Below are positions 1 through 9,731 of a stretch of 64,000 nucleotides of DNA, in pieces (the first letter of the stretch is position 1; each line of letters starts with the position of its first letter). The stretch is taken from the NCBI GenBank assembly GCA_947184155.2, contig CAMXCT020001085.1, forward strand, positions 62,001 to 126,000, given 5' to 3'. The stretch is from Cladocopium goreaui. Lineage: Eukaryota > Sar > Dinophyceae > Suessiales > Symbiodiniaceae. Under the pieces are notes generated by a model. That model ran no database searches, was not told where the DNA came from, and was given only the letters and a program-made list of their open reading frames with translations. A program made the translations under genes and the position numbers.

Positions 1-99
1 GGACCATGAACCAAAAACCTGAAACCAGAAACCAACAACCAAGAAGGCATCAGTGCCCAGGCGCCTCCACATAGACATGCGGCCTGCCATTCTCCAACA

Positions 100-764
100 T
101 CATCTCTTGGTCAACGGTGAGCATCTCCAAGCGCACAGGTTCTGTGGCGCCATGAAACAAGATCCATGTCGTCCCCTCTGCGGGTTTTGGCCTTTGGTAC
201 TGGCTTTGCTCTTGCCTTCATTGCCAGTACGTTCCTTCCAAGCCTTTGCTGCCAACCTCATGCGTTCACCTCCTTGGATACCTTCCTTTGCCAACTCAGG
301 CATCTTCTGATGCATGAATCCCCAGTGCTCTCCTTGGGTTTCACTGGCGCCCTTTCCTTTCCTCTTCCGGTCACCAGGAATGGGCTTGGATTTGGTCTCA
401 TGGTACAACCCCTTCATTTTCAGGAAAACAGCGAGCTTCTGGGGGTTGTTTGGGGGACAGTGCCCTTGGTGTTTCGAGCTGCTCTTGCACCTTTGGCCTT
501 GGCCTTGGCCTTGGCTTTGCTGTTGGCCTTGACCTTGGCATTGGCCTTGGGCTGAGCTGCTGTCGTTTCCTCGGTGAGCTGCTGCAGCCACTGGAGGGTC
601 TTCAAAACCTGGGACTGAAGAACTTGGGACGAAGACCTAGAGACCTTTGACCCAGGGGCCGAAGACCCAGATGCAGGGACAGAATCACCTAGGCCACTTG
701 GCTCTGAATTCTTGGGGTCACTGCTGCGGCCAAGACCACGACCACGGCCTTTACCACGCCACAA
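100..764 (-). pseudogene. Lysine/alanine-rich ORF broken by a frameshift
   Basis: Two minus-strand reading frames overlap between about 420 and 591 and read as one protein only if the frame changes there. The upstream frame (from 764) has a Ser/Pro-rich start and then a run of KA repeats made from tandem ttggcc hexamers. The downstream frame carries a more protein-like stretch containing FLKMKGLYHE and ERMRLAAKAWKE, then stops at 100. The second motif faintly recalls the helix of HMG-like proteins, but I do not recognise the family. Either the hexamer run slipped and broke the gene, or an intron joins the frames. The methionine at 764 is only the first in frame. Confidence is low that this is expressed. 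Confidence 0.3.
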
Positions 765-1261
765 TTTTCATGGAGGGAGACACAGAAAGAATTCAAGACA
801 ATTCTCCGGAAACCAAAATGGGCCTGGATAAAGTCAGGCGCACACTTTTGATTAAGACCTTGGTCCTTTCCAGCTATCAGGCGGAACTGCACAAGTTAAT
901 GCATTGCGGAAAAACAGAGGCAAGGGCTGTACTGGGATGCGGGGCTGGAAATTCCAAGCTATTCACAGGTTCTGCTTTGGTTTTTTGATCTTACAATGAA
1001 TCTATTGTTTAAGGTTTTTTTTTCTGATTCCCAAATGAAAAGCATGCAATTTTCCCACAGTTTTGAGCCTGGTGGTTTGTGGTTCGCGCTTTCTTTCCGG
1101 AACGGTTTCCAGAACGCTTTTTGCATGTTGTAGTTTGCACAAATGAAAGCATCCATGCTCTGACCCAAGACCAAACACCGAGAACCAAGAAGTAGTTACA
1201 CATGTCCGGAACGAGCCTCTGTGTGCTGCTGCTGCGCGCTGGCAGGCGAGGCTAGCGCAGG

Positions 1262-1312
1262 CAATTGGACCGAAGACCAAAGACCAACAACCAAAGAACC
1301 GCAGACCTTGAA
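1262..1312. repeat. Degenerate accaaag/accaag heptamer tract
   Basis: A run of loosely repeated heptamers of the gaccaaa/aaccaag type. Related tracts occur at 1-48, 1160-1195 and 2026-2040. The reverse-complement form (ttggtcc) lies at about 2786-2830 and 3221-3236. The tracts are imperfect and occur in both orientations, so they look like old dispersed simple repeats rather than a single array. Confidence 0.6.
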
Positions 1313-1554
1313 CTGGGATACTTGAAATATACAGGATTACCCGTTGTTTTTCTTTAACGAATGGAAAACTACAATAGGTTTTTAGCGAACATATAGAACC
1401 AAGGGGTGATAAACAGGTATTTATTGGCACTATGCATCTCTATATACCAGGTCAAAGTTAGGATGAAGTTGTATTAAAGCGCATTACGTAGCTGCTGATA
1501 GCATGTGTTCCACCGTTCATTCCCTGGGGTGACTTCATGGTAGTCACTGCCATT

Positions 1555-1555
1555 G

Positions 1556-1595
<40 letters not shown>

Positions 1596-1680
1596 GACCA
1601 TTATCATCACCATCACCATCATCATCATCATCATCATCATCATCATTTTCATCACCACCACCATCATCATTGCATGTAAT
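1555..1680. repeat. (ATC)n trinucleotide microsatellite
   Basis: About 120 bases of nearly pure atc/tca repeat with a few ccatta and caccat interruptions. All six frames stay open across it, producing homopolymeric methionine, isoleucine or aspartate reading frames that are not genes. Confidence 0.95.
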
Positions 1681-1699
1681 TTTCCCTCTCGTGTTCGCT

Positions 1700-3985
1700 G
1701 TCACCGTCAGCATCACCATGGCCATAGTCGTCATCGTCATCATCATGATGGCACCCATCTACAGTCCCCTAGCTATCAAGATCATGGTCCGTGTTCCTTG
1801 TGGCACATTTCCCATCCACAATCACAAGTCCTATTATCAGTCTTTCCCTGGCATGCCCATGCCCCAGGAGAAGTGTGACAATGCGTTGGATTAGTTGTAG
1901 GTTGTAATTAATAAATTTTGTGTGCGATGCAGCAGAATTGTTGTTTCATGTTAGTTGCATTGGGGAACCAGTTCTTGTTTGGAAAAGCGACAATGACAGA
2001 CAATAACCCCCAAACTTATAATACCAAGGACCAAAACCGTCAAACCGTGCTTCTTACAATCCGCGTCTGTTGCCACTACCGCTGCCTACCGCTGCTAGCC
2101 AATATTGGCAGTGGAAAGAAAAATGCTTCAAAGGGGGGAATGCTTAAAAAAAATACCTGAAAGATGTTGTTAATATGGCATCCCAATGCATCCAGCATCC
2201 TATGGTCCAACTGGTTTCAGAAGGCGCCGTACATGCCATTGCTAGCTCTTAATTTATAGCAGCTTCTTTCTACAGGACAGAACCTTCAGGGAAGAGTATA
2301 TATCCAAACCTGTAAAAAGGCTGCGTGCAATGGCTGATGCAGCTCATGGCTTAGCAAAATTTGCGCAAGATAAATATTTCCCACCATAGCCTTTGCAGAT
2401 TGTTGTTGCTGGCGCTATCGCGGTATAACTTCTGTGGTACCTCCAGAAAATCTAGTGGTTCCATTCTGCTCTAATATTTTTTCCTCATTAGCTAGGTTCC
2501 TGGTCCATTGCGTGCCTGACAACCATGCAAGATTGCCTCTGGTTGGCCAAGGCCTACAGGTGCGAGTGGATGGATAACATTTGCACAGGGTCATGAGCAC
2601 TTGTTGCCGCAATCGATTTGATGAGGGAAGGAGGAGGATGAATGAAGGAATGAATGACTTTTGGTGCTGCGAGCTGTAGCTAATGTGGTGCACTCCTAAT
2701 GTGGCAGCGAGCGTCTGGCGCAGGGCATGTGAAGCGCACGCATTGGTGTGATGGCAGGTTTCAAGGTCCTTTGCTCGGCGCGCATGTTTGGTCGTTGGTC
2801 TCCTTGTCCTTGGTCTTTGGTCCTTGGTCTTAGGGTCTCAGGGTCTAAGACTGAAATTTTTCTATGATTTGATTAACCTACTGGTCTTTTCCTTTTATGG
2901 GAATTTAAGCTCCGAAGGACTTTGCTGTTGCATCTGTCATACACTGCTGCCACACTGCATCCATGGCGGCTCAAGCCTTCTGCGCATGATTGTTTTTCGC
3001 CAAAACTAACGACAAGCCGATTCCCAATCAGTATCGCTTTGACTTTGCGCTGGTTCCCGTGATCTGAGTTGGAAGGAGTGATGACGGCATGGGTGCATGG
3101 TAGCTGCTGTAGTTTTTGGCGCTCGCTATTCGGGGGGATGCAGGGCGGCTCTGTATACTCGTATGTTTTTTAGTGACAAAGCGTTTGTGGGCGCTTGTGG
3201 CTGCAAAGCGTATAGAATGTGGCGGTCCTTGGTCTGATTCTTTGTGGCTACTGCTTGTTACTACTAGTAGTAGACTAGTCTACTTTAGTGGATTTATTGC
3301 GTGAAATTATGGCGATCCTTCCCTTCGCAGCTCTCCCTTTATATGATCTGCATGATTGGGGTGGCGCAGCAGCCAATGGACACAATTGTCCACATTGTCC
3401 ACAATGTTTGCATGTGGTTGCTCTATCTTCAAGGATGAGGTGAGTCTCTGGTGACATCAAAGACATCAAGGGCCAACAGCCCGTGTGTTTGTCGAAGCTT
3501 GCGTCTCATGTTATGTTGCATGTAGTTGCTGTGATGTGAATGATAGGAAGGACAAGGGATTAATGTATTTGGTTGCTCGCATTTGGCGCATGCGCAGTGG
3601 CTAGAATTGGCGGCGGAAGCTTGGGCACTGGTGCGTGAGACTGGAAATCGGATGACCAGTAATAGTGAATCTCCTGTCAGCCATTTTCACTGGGTCCATC
3701 TATCCCCATTAATCCTTTTACCTTTAGCTTTCTTCCCTCCTCCGTGCAGTGGATATAACTTGTATTTTTCAATCCTGGCTTGGCTCATGCAAATCATATC
3801 TTGCAAAACCAAGGCCCCAGTTGCAAAAACCAAAGCCCCAGTTACCATGAACAGAGTTTTATATTATTCCTTGCAAATTTTTGGACAATCCTTGAAATTC
3901 AATAAATGTAAAATTAAATGTTGGAGGTCTTCAAATTTGCCTCCTGCCTATCAGAAACTAATTGAGCACAGGTGTAAAAATCATG
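1700..3985. other. Stretch with no supportable gene
   Basis: Only short open frames without protein-like composition are present. Apart from the accaag-type heptamers listed separately, nothing is recognised on either strand. Confidence 0.5.
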
Positions 3986-3989
3986 TAAC

Positions 3990-4490
3990 CATCCTATGCC
4001 TAAGGTCCATATTTCCTTGCAGAAACAGCTAAAAATAGATGATAAAATCAAGATAAATGCATGTAACCATCCTACATCTAAGGTCCATATTTACTTGCAG
4101 AAACAGCCCAAAGTAGATGATAAAATCAAGATAAATGCATGTAGCCATCCTACACCGAAGGTCCATATTTACTTGCAGAAACAGCTCAAAAAAGTAAAAC
4201 AAAAAATGATTAAATCAAGATAAATGCAGGTAACCATCCTAGACATAAGGTCCATATTTACTTGCAGAAACAGCTTAAAATAGATGATAAAATCAAGATA
4301 AACCCATGTAGCCATCCTACACCTAAGGTCCATATTTGCTTGCAGAAACAGCCCAAAGTAGATGATAAAATCAAGATAAATGCATGTAGCCATCCTACAC
4401 CTAAGGTCCATATTTACTTGCAGAAACAGCTAAAAATCGATATTTTATCATCTACTTTGAGCTGTTTCTGCAAGCAAATATGGACCTTCG
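3990..4490. repeat. 78-bp tandem repeat with terminal inverted copy
   Basis: The marker aaggtccatat starts at 4002, 4080, 4158, 4247, 4325 and 4403. This gives spacings of 78, 78, 89, 78 and 78 bp for six direct units. A seventh, partial unit is inverted (about 4440-4490; ggacctt at 4482-4488). The last direct unit and the inverted unit can pair into a hairpin with arms near 4402-4432 and 4460-4488. Because 78 is a multiple of three, long periodic ORFs run across the array, but their composition is not protein-like. The array lies just outside the retrotransposon. Confidence 0.9.
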
Positions 4491-4568
4491 GTGTATTTTG
4501 ATTACAAACATCTGCAAACTTCTTGGATACTGTTTTCGGACAATTTGTCGGACATTTTACAATTGTTA

Positions 4569-4631
4569 CCTCCCCCCCCACCCCCCTATCCGTAAAGTCC
4601 GTAGGGGGGGGTTCGGGGGGAGTTCGGGGGG
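4569..4631. other. C-tract / G-tract at the retrotransposon junction
   Basis: Runs of C (8 and 6) are followed within 20 bases by runs of G (8, 6 and 6), ending directly at the LTR. The C and G arms are complementary, and the G-rich arm has enough runs to form a G-quadruplex. The opposite flank of the element (18234-18239) is also GGGGGG, so a 5-bp GGGGG target-site duplication is consistent. The homopolymer makes its exact limits undecidable. Confidence 0.75.
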
Positions 4632-4831
4632 TGAGGTAGCTTATCCCCGTTTTGGGGGAGCCCTGGACTACGAAAAGAACACCTGAGTCAAGCAGCGCGA
4701 CTACACTTTTCTATGCGAAGGTTTGCTGTCAATCTTGAGCCATGCGGAGTGCGCATGAAAGATATGAATTAAGTGTACATGTCAACATGCATGAAAGCAT
4801 TGTGTAGACACGTAAAACAAAATAAATCACA
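4632..4831 (-). repeat. 3' LTR of the copia element
   Basis: A 200-bp repeat beginning TGAGGTAGC and ending AATCACA on the plus strand, identical to 18034-18233. In element orientation it is the downstream LTR. It contains no recognisable coding sequence. Confidence 0.95.
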
Positions 4832-4833
4832 AA

Positions 4834-4850
4834 CAGACACAAATTTTCTT
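4834..4850. repeat. 17-bp direct repeat, copy next to the 3' LTR
   Basis: The 17 bases from 4834 to 4850 are repeated exactly at 9645-9661. In element sense the sequence begins AAGAAAA, which is purine-rich, and it sits 2 bp from the LTR where a polypurine tract belongs. The two copies bracket the whole accessory 3' module. Confidence 0.85.
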
Positions 4851-5025
4851 CGTGTCGGAACATGCAACTCTGTTTCACAGGAAGCGCTCAGCCTGTGATC
4901 TGCTGTGAGACGGTCCGAAGACAAAAACAAAACTGTACAAGAAGCTACTCTCCGCTGTTGGCAAGCGGTGGTTCTCGGCTGTTGGCAAGCGACCGCAAAT
5001 GCGGAACATTGCAAGATTTTTGGGG

Positions 5026-8000
5026 CTACAAGCCCATAGTGAAATAGTAACCGTAGAAACTCAATTCGTTCCTCCTTCTGAGCTCACCGGTCTGATGAAA
5101 GAATATTGACTGATCCGGTGTTTGCGGAATAAGGTCAAGCCACGATCCGTCGTATTTTTGAATCCAACGCTGTCTGGGTACTTGATACCCTGGGACGTAT
5201 TCTACATTAGAGGTACGAGGATTCACTCTATAGTAGGACGGCTGATCATAAGTGTAACCGTAATCACGGTATCCGGAAGAGCTGGAAGCTGTTCCATGGT
5301 CAAGCCATTGCGATCCCGTCATGCGGGTTGGAGGCGCAGGAGGCTCAGGTACGTTAATCGGTCTTTTTCTGGTTGTGTGCCTCTGGTCGGCCTGCTGCGA
5401 TCTCTCTCTCCACGGCGGTGGAGTCTTCGGTGGACCTGGCGGATCGGGTGGCGTTCTTGGCTGCTGTGAACCTAATGCTCGTCCGGGTGGCGGAACTGGA
5501 GGAGCCTTTACTGGCGGCCTGGCACTTGAGGAAGATCCCGACGACTTTGGTGCTGGTGATTGTTTAAGAGACATCGGCGCGGCTTTATATTGCACAGGTT
5601 TGGGATTCACTGTTGGACCTCGAGCAGGTGCCGGTGGAGGCGCTGGCGTTTCAGACTTGGGTCGATAGCTTCTGGTCCTGCTGGCTGATCGACTTCGAGT
5701 CCGTCCAACATTCCGGTGTGAATCAGTCCGCAAAGGCGGAACACTGTCTCTCCTTTCTTCTCGTTTGTCGAGATATCCTTGTGTTTTGTGCATCCATTTT
5801 TCACGTCTTTTATCTTCAGATTCCTTGGATCGGATGCGCATATTTTTCAATGATTTTAATTGGGCATATGCAAGAAGTGGAGAGTGCCATGCACAGTCCT
5901 TCTCTGCCAAGCCAAGATCATATGGCAACAAATGTTTTAACTGTTCAACATCGTTCAACATAACTTCGTCGGAAAAAGCTGATCCTGCAAATCCATCCGC
6001 AGAGGCGGAACTTTCTTTGGCACGTGCTTCTGTGACAGCGACCTGCTTGCCGTAACACAGAGAAATTAAAAGCATTGAATCACAATCAGCATCTTCTCCT
6101 TGCATGCTTCGCATGTAATCAGCGGCAGTGGTCGAAGAAACTACGTTATACGTAATACGATTCATCGGACTGCGGTGAAGGTTGATCTGCTGAAGGAAAC
6201 GTTCCAAGATATCGATCATAATGCATGTCCGGTAATCGGAATGATCATCGGACTTAAAACTTCGCTGTGCGAATTGGTTGCCGTCGCCGGACAAAAAGTG
6301 GCATTGGTGCTCGACGCAGCTGGCAATAAAGCTAAGCCACTTCTGGCATGTCTCTTGATAGGCACCACTCCAAGCATAGGAGGAGATGTGAAAAACCGCA
6401 ACACGGCATTCACCCATCATAAGACGTCGTACGTCATGAGTATCAGCACCAAGGTTCACTTCGTTGGCTTCCACGCCGGAAACGGCAAGATCATCGTCTC
6501 CGTCAATCTCGCAGATCGAGTGATCAAGAAAATCAAGCGTCGAAGCAAGTGGGCGATCATGCTGATAAACCGTAGATTCGGCATTTTTCTCGATGTCCGG
6601 TTTCGGAACACGAGCGCCAGAAGAAGGGTCAACGAATTCTCCTGACGTATTCATGCCATGGCAAAGGCGAAAAATAGCGCCATGCAAAATCCAGAAAGGC
6701 GAATCTTTGTTGGCTGTTTCAATCTGATGATGACACAAAAGTTCAATGAACGAGCCGGCGTCATGTGAGCCACGGAGAAAAATAGCAACGGACTGTGATT
6801 GAATTGCCGGGTGGACTACCATGCCGATCATTCCATACTCTTCGGCAAGTTCTCGATGGACGGCAATTCCTCCGTATTCATCGGAAGCTTCACACAAGCA
6901 CACAATATGGGCCGCATTGCGGAACACTAAATGTGGCAAGGCACGATGGTTAATATCAGTTCGGACCCATTTTGGAAATTTTGAACAACCTCCGATATAC
7001 GGAATACGGTTGATGTGACCAAGGTTCAACGTCAAAATGCCAAGCTGATACGTGTCCTTCTGAAATTCATGGATGTTTTCCTTAGTGCGCTTGGCAACAC
7101 CGAGGACTGCTCTTTTTCCAAGAAGGCACGATCTGAAGAGCTCCAATAAACGGAGAATCTCTCCTTCCTTAAGGTCACCGCCGTCCGGGTACTTGAAGAA
7201 AGCCTCAGGTCGCCAGATCGGAAGTGGCGTCTGGGCCTGGGCATCAACAAAGTGCTGCTGGAGAGTTGGCATTCGACTTCCAAATGGCATTTCATAAATA
7301 TATTCTGTACAGTCGAAATCCTCAATACCATGCCGTGCAAAAGACTGCAGGTAGGTATTTCCCATGGACCGGCCTTCACGCAAATGCGTGATAAGTTCCG
7401 AAAATTTGTCCTGGCGATTTTGAGCATGCTCGCTTCTGGTGGCTCCGAAATACGAAGATTCAGCAAGAACAGCATCGACCAATTCTCCGATATCGAAAGG
7501 CGACTTGGATGAACCGATGCTGTCTGGCATAAACTCAGCGGACAACTCAGAGGAATAATTAACAATGCTATGATTGCAGGCTAAGCCGCAGGTGCGGCAT
7601 TCCAAGCAATAGGCAAAGCCACAAGGGTGGCACCAGAAAATTGCCTCTGCACAGTTGCAGTCTTCAAAATTTTTACAGCATTGAGGACCCGCAGGGCGAG
7701 GAAACCATTGAATTTCATCTGTATCCTTTTTAAATTTTTGGAAAAACTTCTGTGCTGCGTCCGCATCGCGGAACAGTTCTTTTGCCTGGGTATTCATTTC
7801 ACGGCGTGCCATTGTCTTGACAACCTGTCTACGGCCACCATAAGGAGATCCTACTTGCGTATTGATTCCAGTGGCGGTGTCATATAAGCCTCGGTCAGGG
7901 CTAGCCGCAGAGGCGGCATCCTTCTGTTTCTTTGGCATAGGCTTAGGCTTAATTACTCTCTGGGGAGCTTCGCTCTCCGAGGCGGAAGACTGCTCCTTGT

Positions 8001-9093
8001 TCTTTGCCTTGTTGAGATGTTTCTTAAACCGTTGAGAAATTTCTGCCTTGAGAGTTTTTACTCTTTTGTCTGCCTCTGTCTCAGGCGGGCCAAGCTCTTG
8101 GTCGTTCGGAGTGACGTTGGTGCGCATCGGCCTGGCCGGACCGGGATCGGTACTACGAAAACTTTCTAAAAACTTGGTTACGACAGGAAGCTTTTCAATC
8201 TGCTCTGCCACATACTCCACATATTCGGAACGTGTCCAGGAGAAACCATCTTGTTCATTCTCATTCCTTTTCTCCAAGTAAATTTGGTGGTGGCAAACAT
8301 GCATTGCAAGGTCAATATCTGATGTGTAATCATTCATTCGTCTGAGCTCAGCCGGTTCTGGTGTAACAAGCCAGGTGCAATCAACGAAGGACCAAACACC
8401 GCAAAAGCGGGAAAACGGTACGGTCTGATCGGTAAGGACATATCGGTTGTGTGTGATCACTGGACCAAGGCCGGTCACGGCACCAGGTTTTGCAATTAAA
8501 ATGCAATCTGATTCGGGACGTAATACGTCTCTGATCGTACTGAGTGATGAATCAAGAGTGAAATGCACGTGGTTCCTTCCACCACGGGTGCCGCCTGGGA
8601 GCAAACCAAGTCTTCGGATGGAGTCAAGGTTCTTCTCGTTCGCTCCATGGATGAGGTACCTCAAGGAAAACATATCAGGCATAAATGGGCAGTGCTGAAT
8701 TTCAACACTGGTGGAATGGCCACTCTCAAAACGAATAAAAATGCTCGCAATGTCGAGACCATCCAGCAGATCGGCCTGACCTTCTCTTGATGCTTCATCG
8801 TCGAAGTCTGCCGGTTTAAACCAGCAGTCCGATGTCGGAACAGTGCCTGGTTGGAAATCTTCGGAAGTAACATAGCCGATCATGGCCCGTGCCTTACTTG
8901 AGTCGCAAATTACATGGGCCAAGGGCATCAGGAAACGTACGGTATTTTCTCTACTTTTGACATGCATTGAGAGCTCATTAGGATCAAAATCTTGCAAAAA
9001 TGTTTTTCCTTCTCTGAACAAGGTACGGATCTTTCTGGCAGTGCCAGGATGGCTAATGAGCTCATGCAGGGACAAGGATCCGTCACGATGCAT
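5026..9093 (-). CDS. Accessory 3' protein: Tpt1/KptA-like plus EEP-like domains
   Basis: A 1,355-residue ORF in the position where env lies in other retroelements, but with no signal peptide or membrane segment. Residues 1-232 resemble the Tpt1/KptA NAD-dependent RNA 2'-phosphotransferase family: a DGSLSLHELI winged-helix strand, IRFESGHS (120-127; family IRAxQGHS), LIHG (147-150), NHVHF (174-178), LRPESDCILI (191-200) and NRYVLTD (216-222). Three of the four expected catalytic residues map to R121, R192 and the upstream Arg-His pair. That pair (IFRHTK) is encoded in this frame just 5' of the annotated ATG, so the start at 9093 is probably not the true beginning. A Cys-rich region (472-507) suggests zinc binding. 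Residues about 685-1012 look like an endonuclease/exonuclease/phosphatase fold: LTLNLGH, VCLCEA (E735), SGDGNQ (935-940). The C-terminal 250 residues are Pro/Ser/Arg-rich. Function in the element is unknown. Confidence 0.7.
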   Translation of the reverse strand: MHRDGSLSLHELISHPGTARKIRTLFREGKTFLQDFDPNELSMHVKSRENTVRFLMPLAHVICDSSKARAMIGYVTSEDFQPGTVPTSDCWFKPADFDDEASREGQADLLDGLDIASIFIRFESGHSTSVEIQHCPFMPDMFSLRYLIHGANEKNLDSIRRLGLLPGGTRGGRNHVHFTLDSSLSTIRDVLRPESDCILIAKPGAVTGLGPVITHNRYVLTDQTVPFSRFCGVWSFVDCTWLVTPEPAELRRMNDYTSDIDLAMHVCHHQIYLEKRNENEQDGFSWTRSEYVEYVAEQIEKLPVVTKFLESFRSTDPGPARPMRTNVTPNDQELGPPETEADKRVKTLKAEISQRFKKHLNKAKNKEQSSASESEAPQRVIKPKPMPKKQKDAASAASPDRGLYDTATGINTQVGSPYGGRRQVVKTMARREMNTQAKELFRDADAAQKFFQKFKKDTDEIQWFPRPAGPQCCKNFEDCNCAEAIFWCHPCGFAYCLECRTCGLACNHSIVNYSSELSAEFMPDSIGSSKSPFDIGELVDAVLAESSYFGATRSEHAQNRQDKFSELITHLREGRSMGNTYLQSFARHGIEDFDCTEYIYEMPFGSRMPTLQQHFVDAQAQTPLPIWRPEAFFKYPDGGDLKEGEILRLLELFRSCLLGKRAVLGVAKRTKENIHEFQKDTYQLGILTLNLGHINRIPYIGGCSKFPKWVRTDINHRALPHLVFRNAAHIVCLCEASDEYGGIAVHRELAEEYGMIGMVVHPAIQSQSVAIFLRGSHDAGSFIELLCHHQIETANKDSPFWILHGAIFRLCHGMNTSGEFVDPSSGARVPKPDIEKNAESTVYQHDRPLASTLDFLDHSICEIDGDDDLAVSGVEANEVNLGADTHDVRRLMMGECRVAVFHISSYAWSGAYQETCQKWLSFIASCVEHQCHFLSGDGNQFAQRSFKSDDHSDYRTCIMIDILERFLQQINLHRSPMNRITYNVVSSTTAADYMRSMQGEDADCDSMLLISLCYGKQVAVTEARAKESSASADGFAGSAFSDEVMLNDVEQLKHLLPYDLGLAEKDCAWHSPLLAYAQLKSLKNMRIRSKESEDKRREKWMHKTQGYLDKREERRDSVPPLRTDSHRNVGRTRSRSASRTRSYRPKSETPAPPPAPARGPTVNPKPVQYKAAPMSLKQSPAPKSSGSSSSARPPVKAPPVPPPGRALGSQQPRTPPDPPGPPKTPPPWRERSQQADQRHTTRKRPINVPEPPAPPTRMTGSQWLDHGTASSSSGYRDYGYTYDQPSYYRVNPRTSNVEYVPGYQVPRQRWIQKYDGSWLDLIPQTPDQSIFFHQTGELRRRNELSFYGYYFTMGL

Positions 9094-9470
9094 TAACTTC
9101 GTATGCCGAAAGATGTATGACAGGTGACGAGATGTTGTCTCAAAATGGCTATATCCGCTAATGCGGAATCATGGTCCTCTTTGTTCTTGATACCGGATTG
9201 CTTTCGAAGGACCTGTGAAACGCACTGAGCAAAAACTCTGCTGTTAGACAGTACAGAATCAAGAGGCGCGCCGAATGCATCATCGAGGGCCCTGTTACGA
9301 GATTCGTAAGTTCGGGTATCACGCGACTGTCTTCTGTCAGGACGATCTTGGCGACCGCCACGCGGTGTGTGCTGAGGTCTTTGACCACGAGGGCTGCGAA
9401 AGCCACGCGGTGTGATATCCGCAGAAGCGGAATGATCGGTTCTGCCAGGCTTCGAGTGTTTCGGAGGCAT
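9093..9470 (-). CDS. Arginine/glycine-rich small ORF upstream of the Tpt1-like ORF
   Basis: 125 residues. The N-terminal half is rich in Arg, Gly, Pro and Gln (SPRGQRPQHTPRGGRQDR), as in RNA-binding tails. The C-terminal half is helical with no known domain. Its TAA stop overlaps the ATG of the next ORF as TAATG. The next frame is -1 relative to this one and stays open for about 25 codons upstream of that ATG, back to a TGA near 9170. The Tpt1-like motif begins within this overlap. It is therefore likely the N-terminal part of a frameshift product, or a separate RNA-binding protein translated first with stop-start coupling. Confidence 0.55.
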   Translation of the reverse strand: MPPKHSKPGRTDHSASADITPRGFRSPRGQRPQHTPRGGRQDRPDRRQSRDTRTYESRNRALDDAFGAPLDSVLSNSRVFAQCVSQVLRKQSGIKNKEDHDSALADIAILRQHLVTCHTSFGIRS

Positions 9471-9644
9471 AAAAAGTTTCAGTCACTTCTTTTCGGCTGT
9501 GACTTTTGAGAAAATGATCTTCAACAAGATCTTCGAGGTGTCTCCAAAAATTGGCTTAAGGGTTTTGAGAACAGTGCCAAGGGACGTTCTTGTCCGGGCG
9601 TCGCGAAAGAAAAAGCAATATAAACCCTGTGAGCCGAGAGATTG

Positions 9645-9661
9645 CAGACACAAATTTTCTT
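9645..9661. repeat. 17-bp direct repeat, copy 3' of RNase H
   Basis: This is an exact copy of 4834-4850. It lies about 70 bp past the RNase H stop in element sense, where the 3' end of an ordinary copia element would be expected. This suggests an ancestral polypurine region, with the accessory ORFs inserted beyond it. Confidence 0.85.
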
Positions 9662-9731
9662 GAGACGAAAATTTACTCCTCGAAGTACATCATTGCAAAT
9701 ACATAATCCGAAATATCTTCACAGAAAAATG

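Noticed and set aside
3990..4490. CRISPR-like array
   Set aside because: Units are contiguous 78-bp tandem copies with no unique spacers, in a eukaryotic genome context.
6100..6645. Plus-strand 181-residue open frame inside the accessory ORF
   Set aside because: It is antisense to a much longer, protein-like minus-strand ORF with recognisable motifs, so it is a shadow frame.
5026..9093. Envelope glycoprotein in the env position
   Set aside because: No signal peptide, membrane helix or cleavage motif. The domains look enzymatic.
9545..9562. Sequence similar to the end of the dinoflagellate spliced leader (ttggcttaag)
   Set aside because: It matches only about 9 of 11 bases, lies on the strand opposite to the retrotransposon ORFs, and has no adjoining cDNA-like gene. 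Treated as chance.
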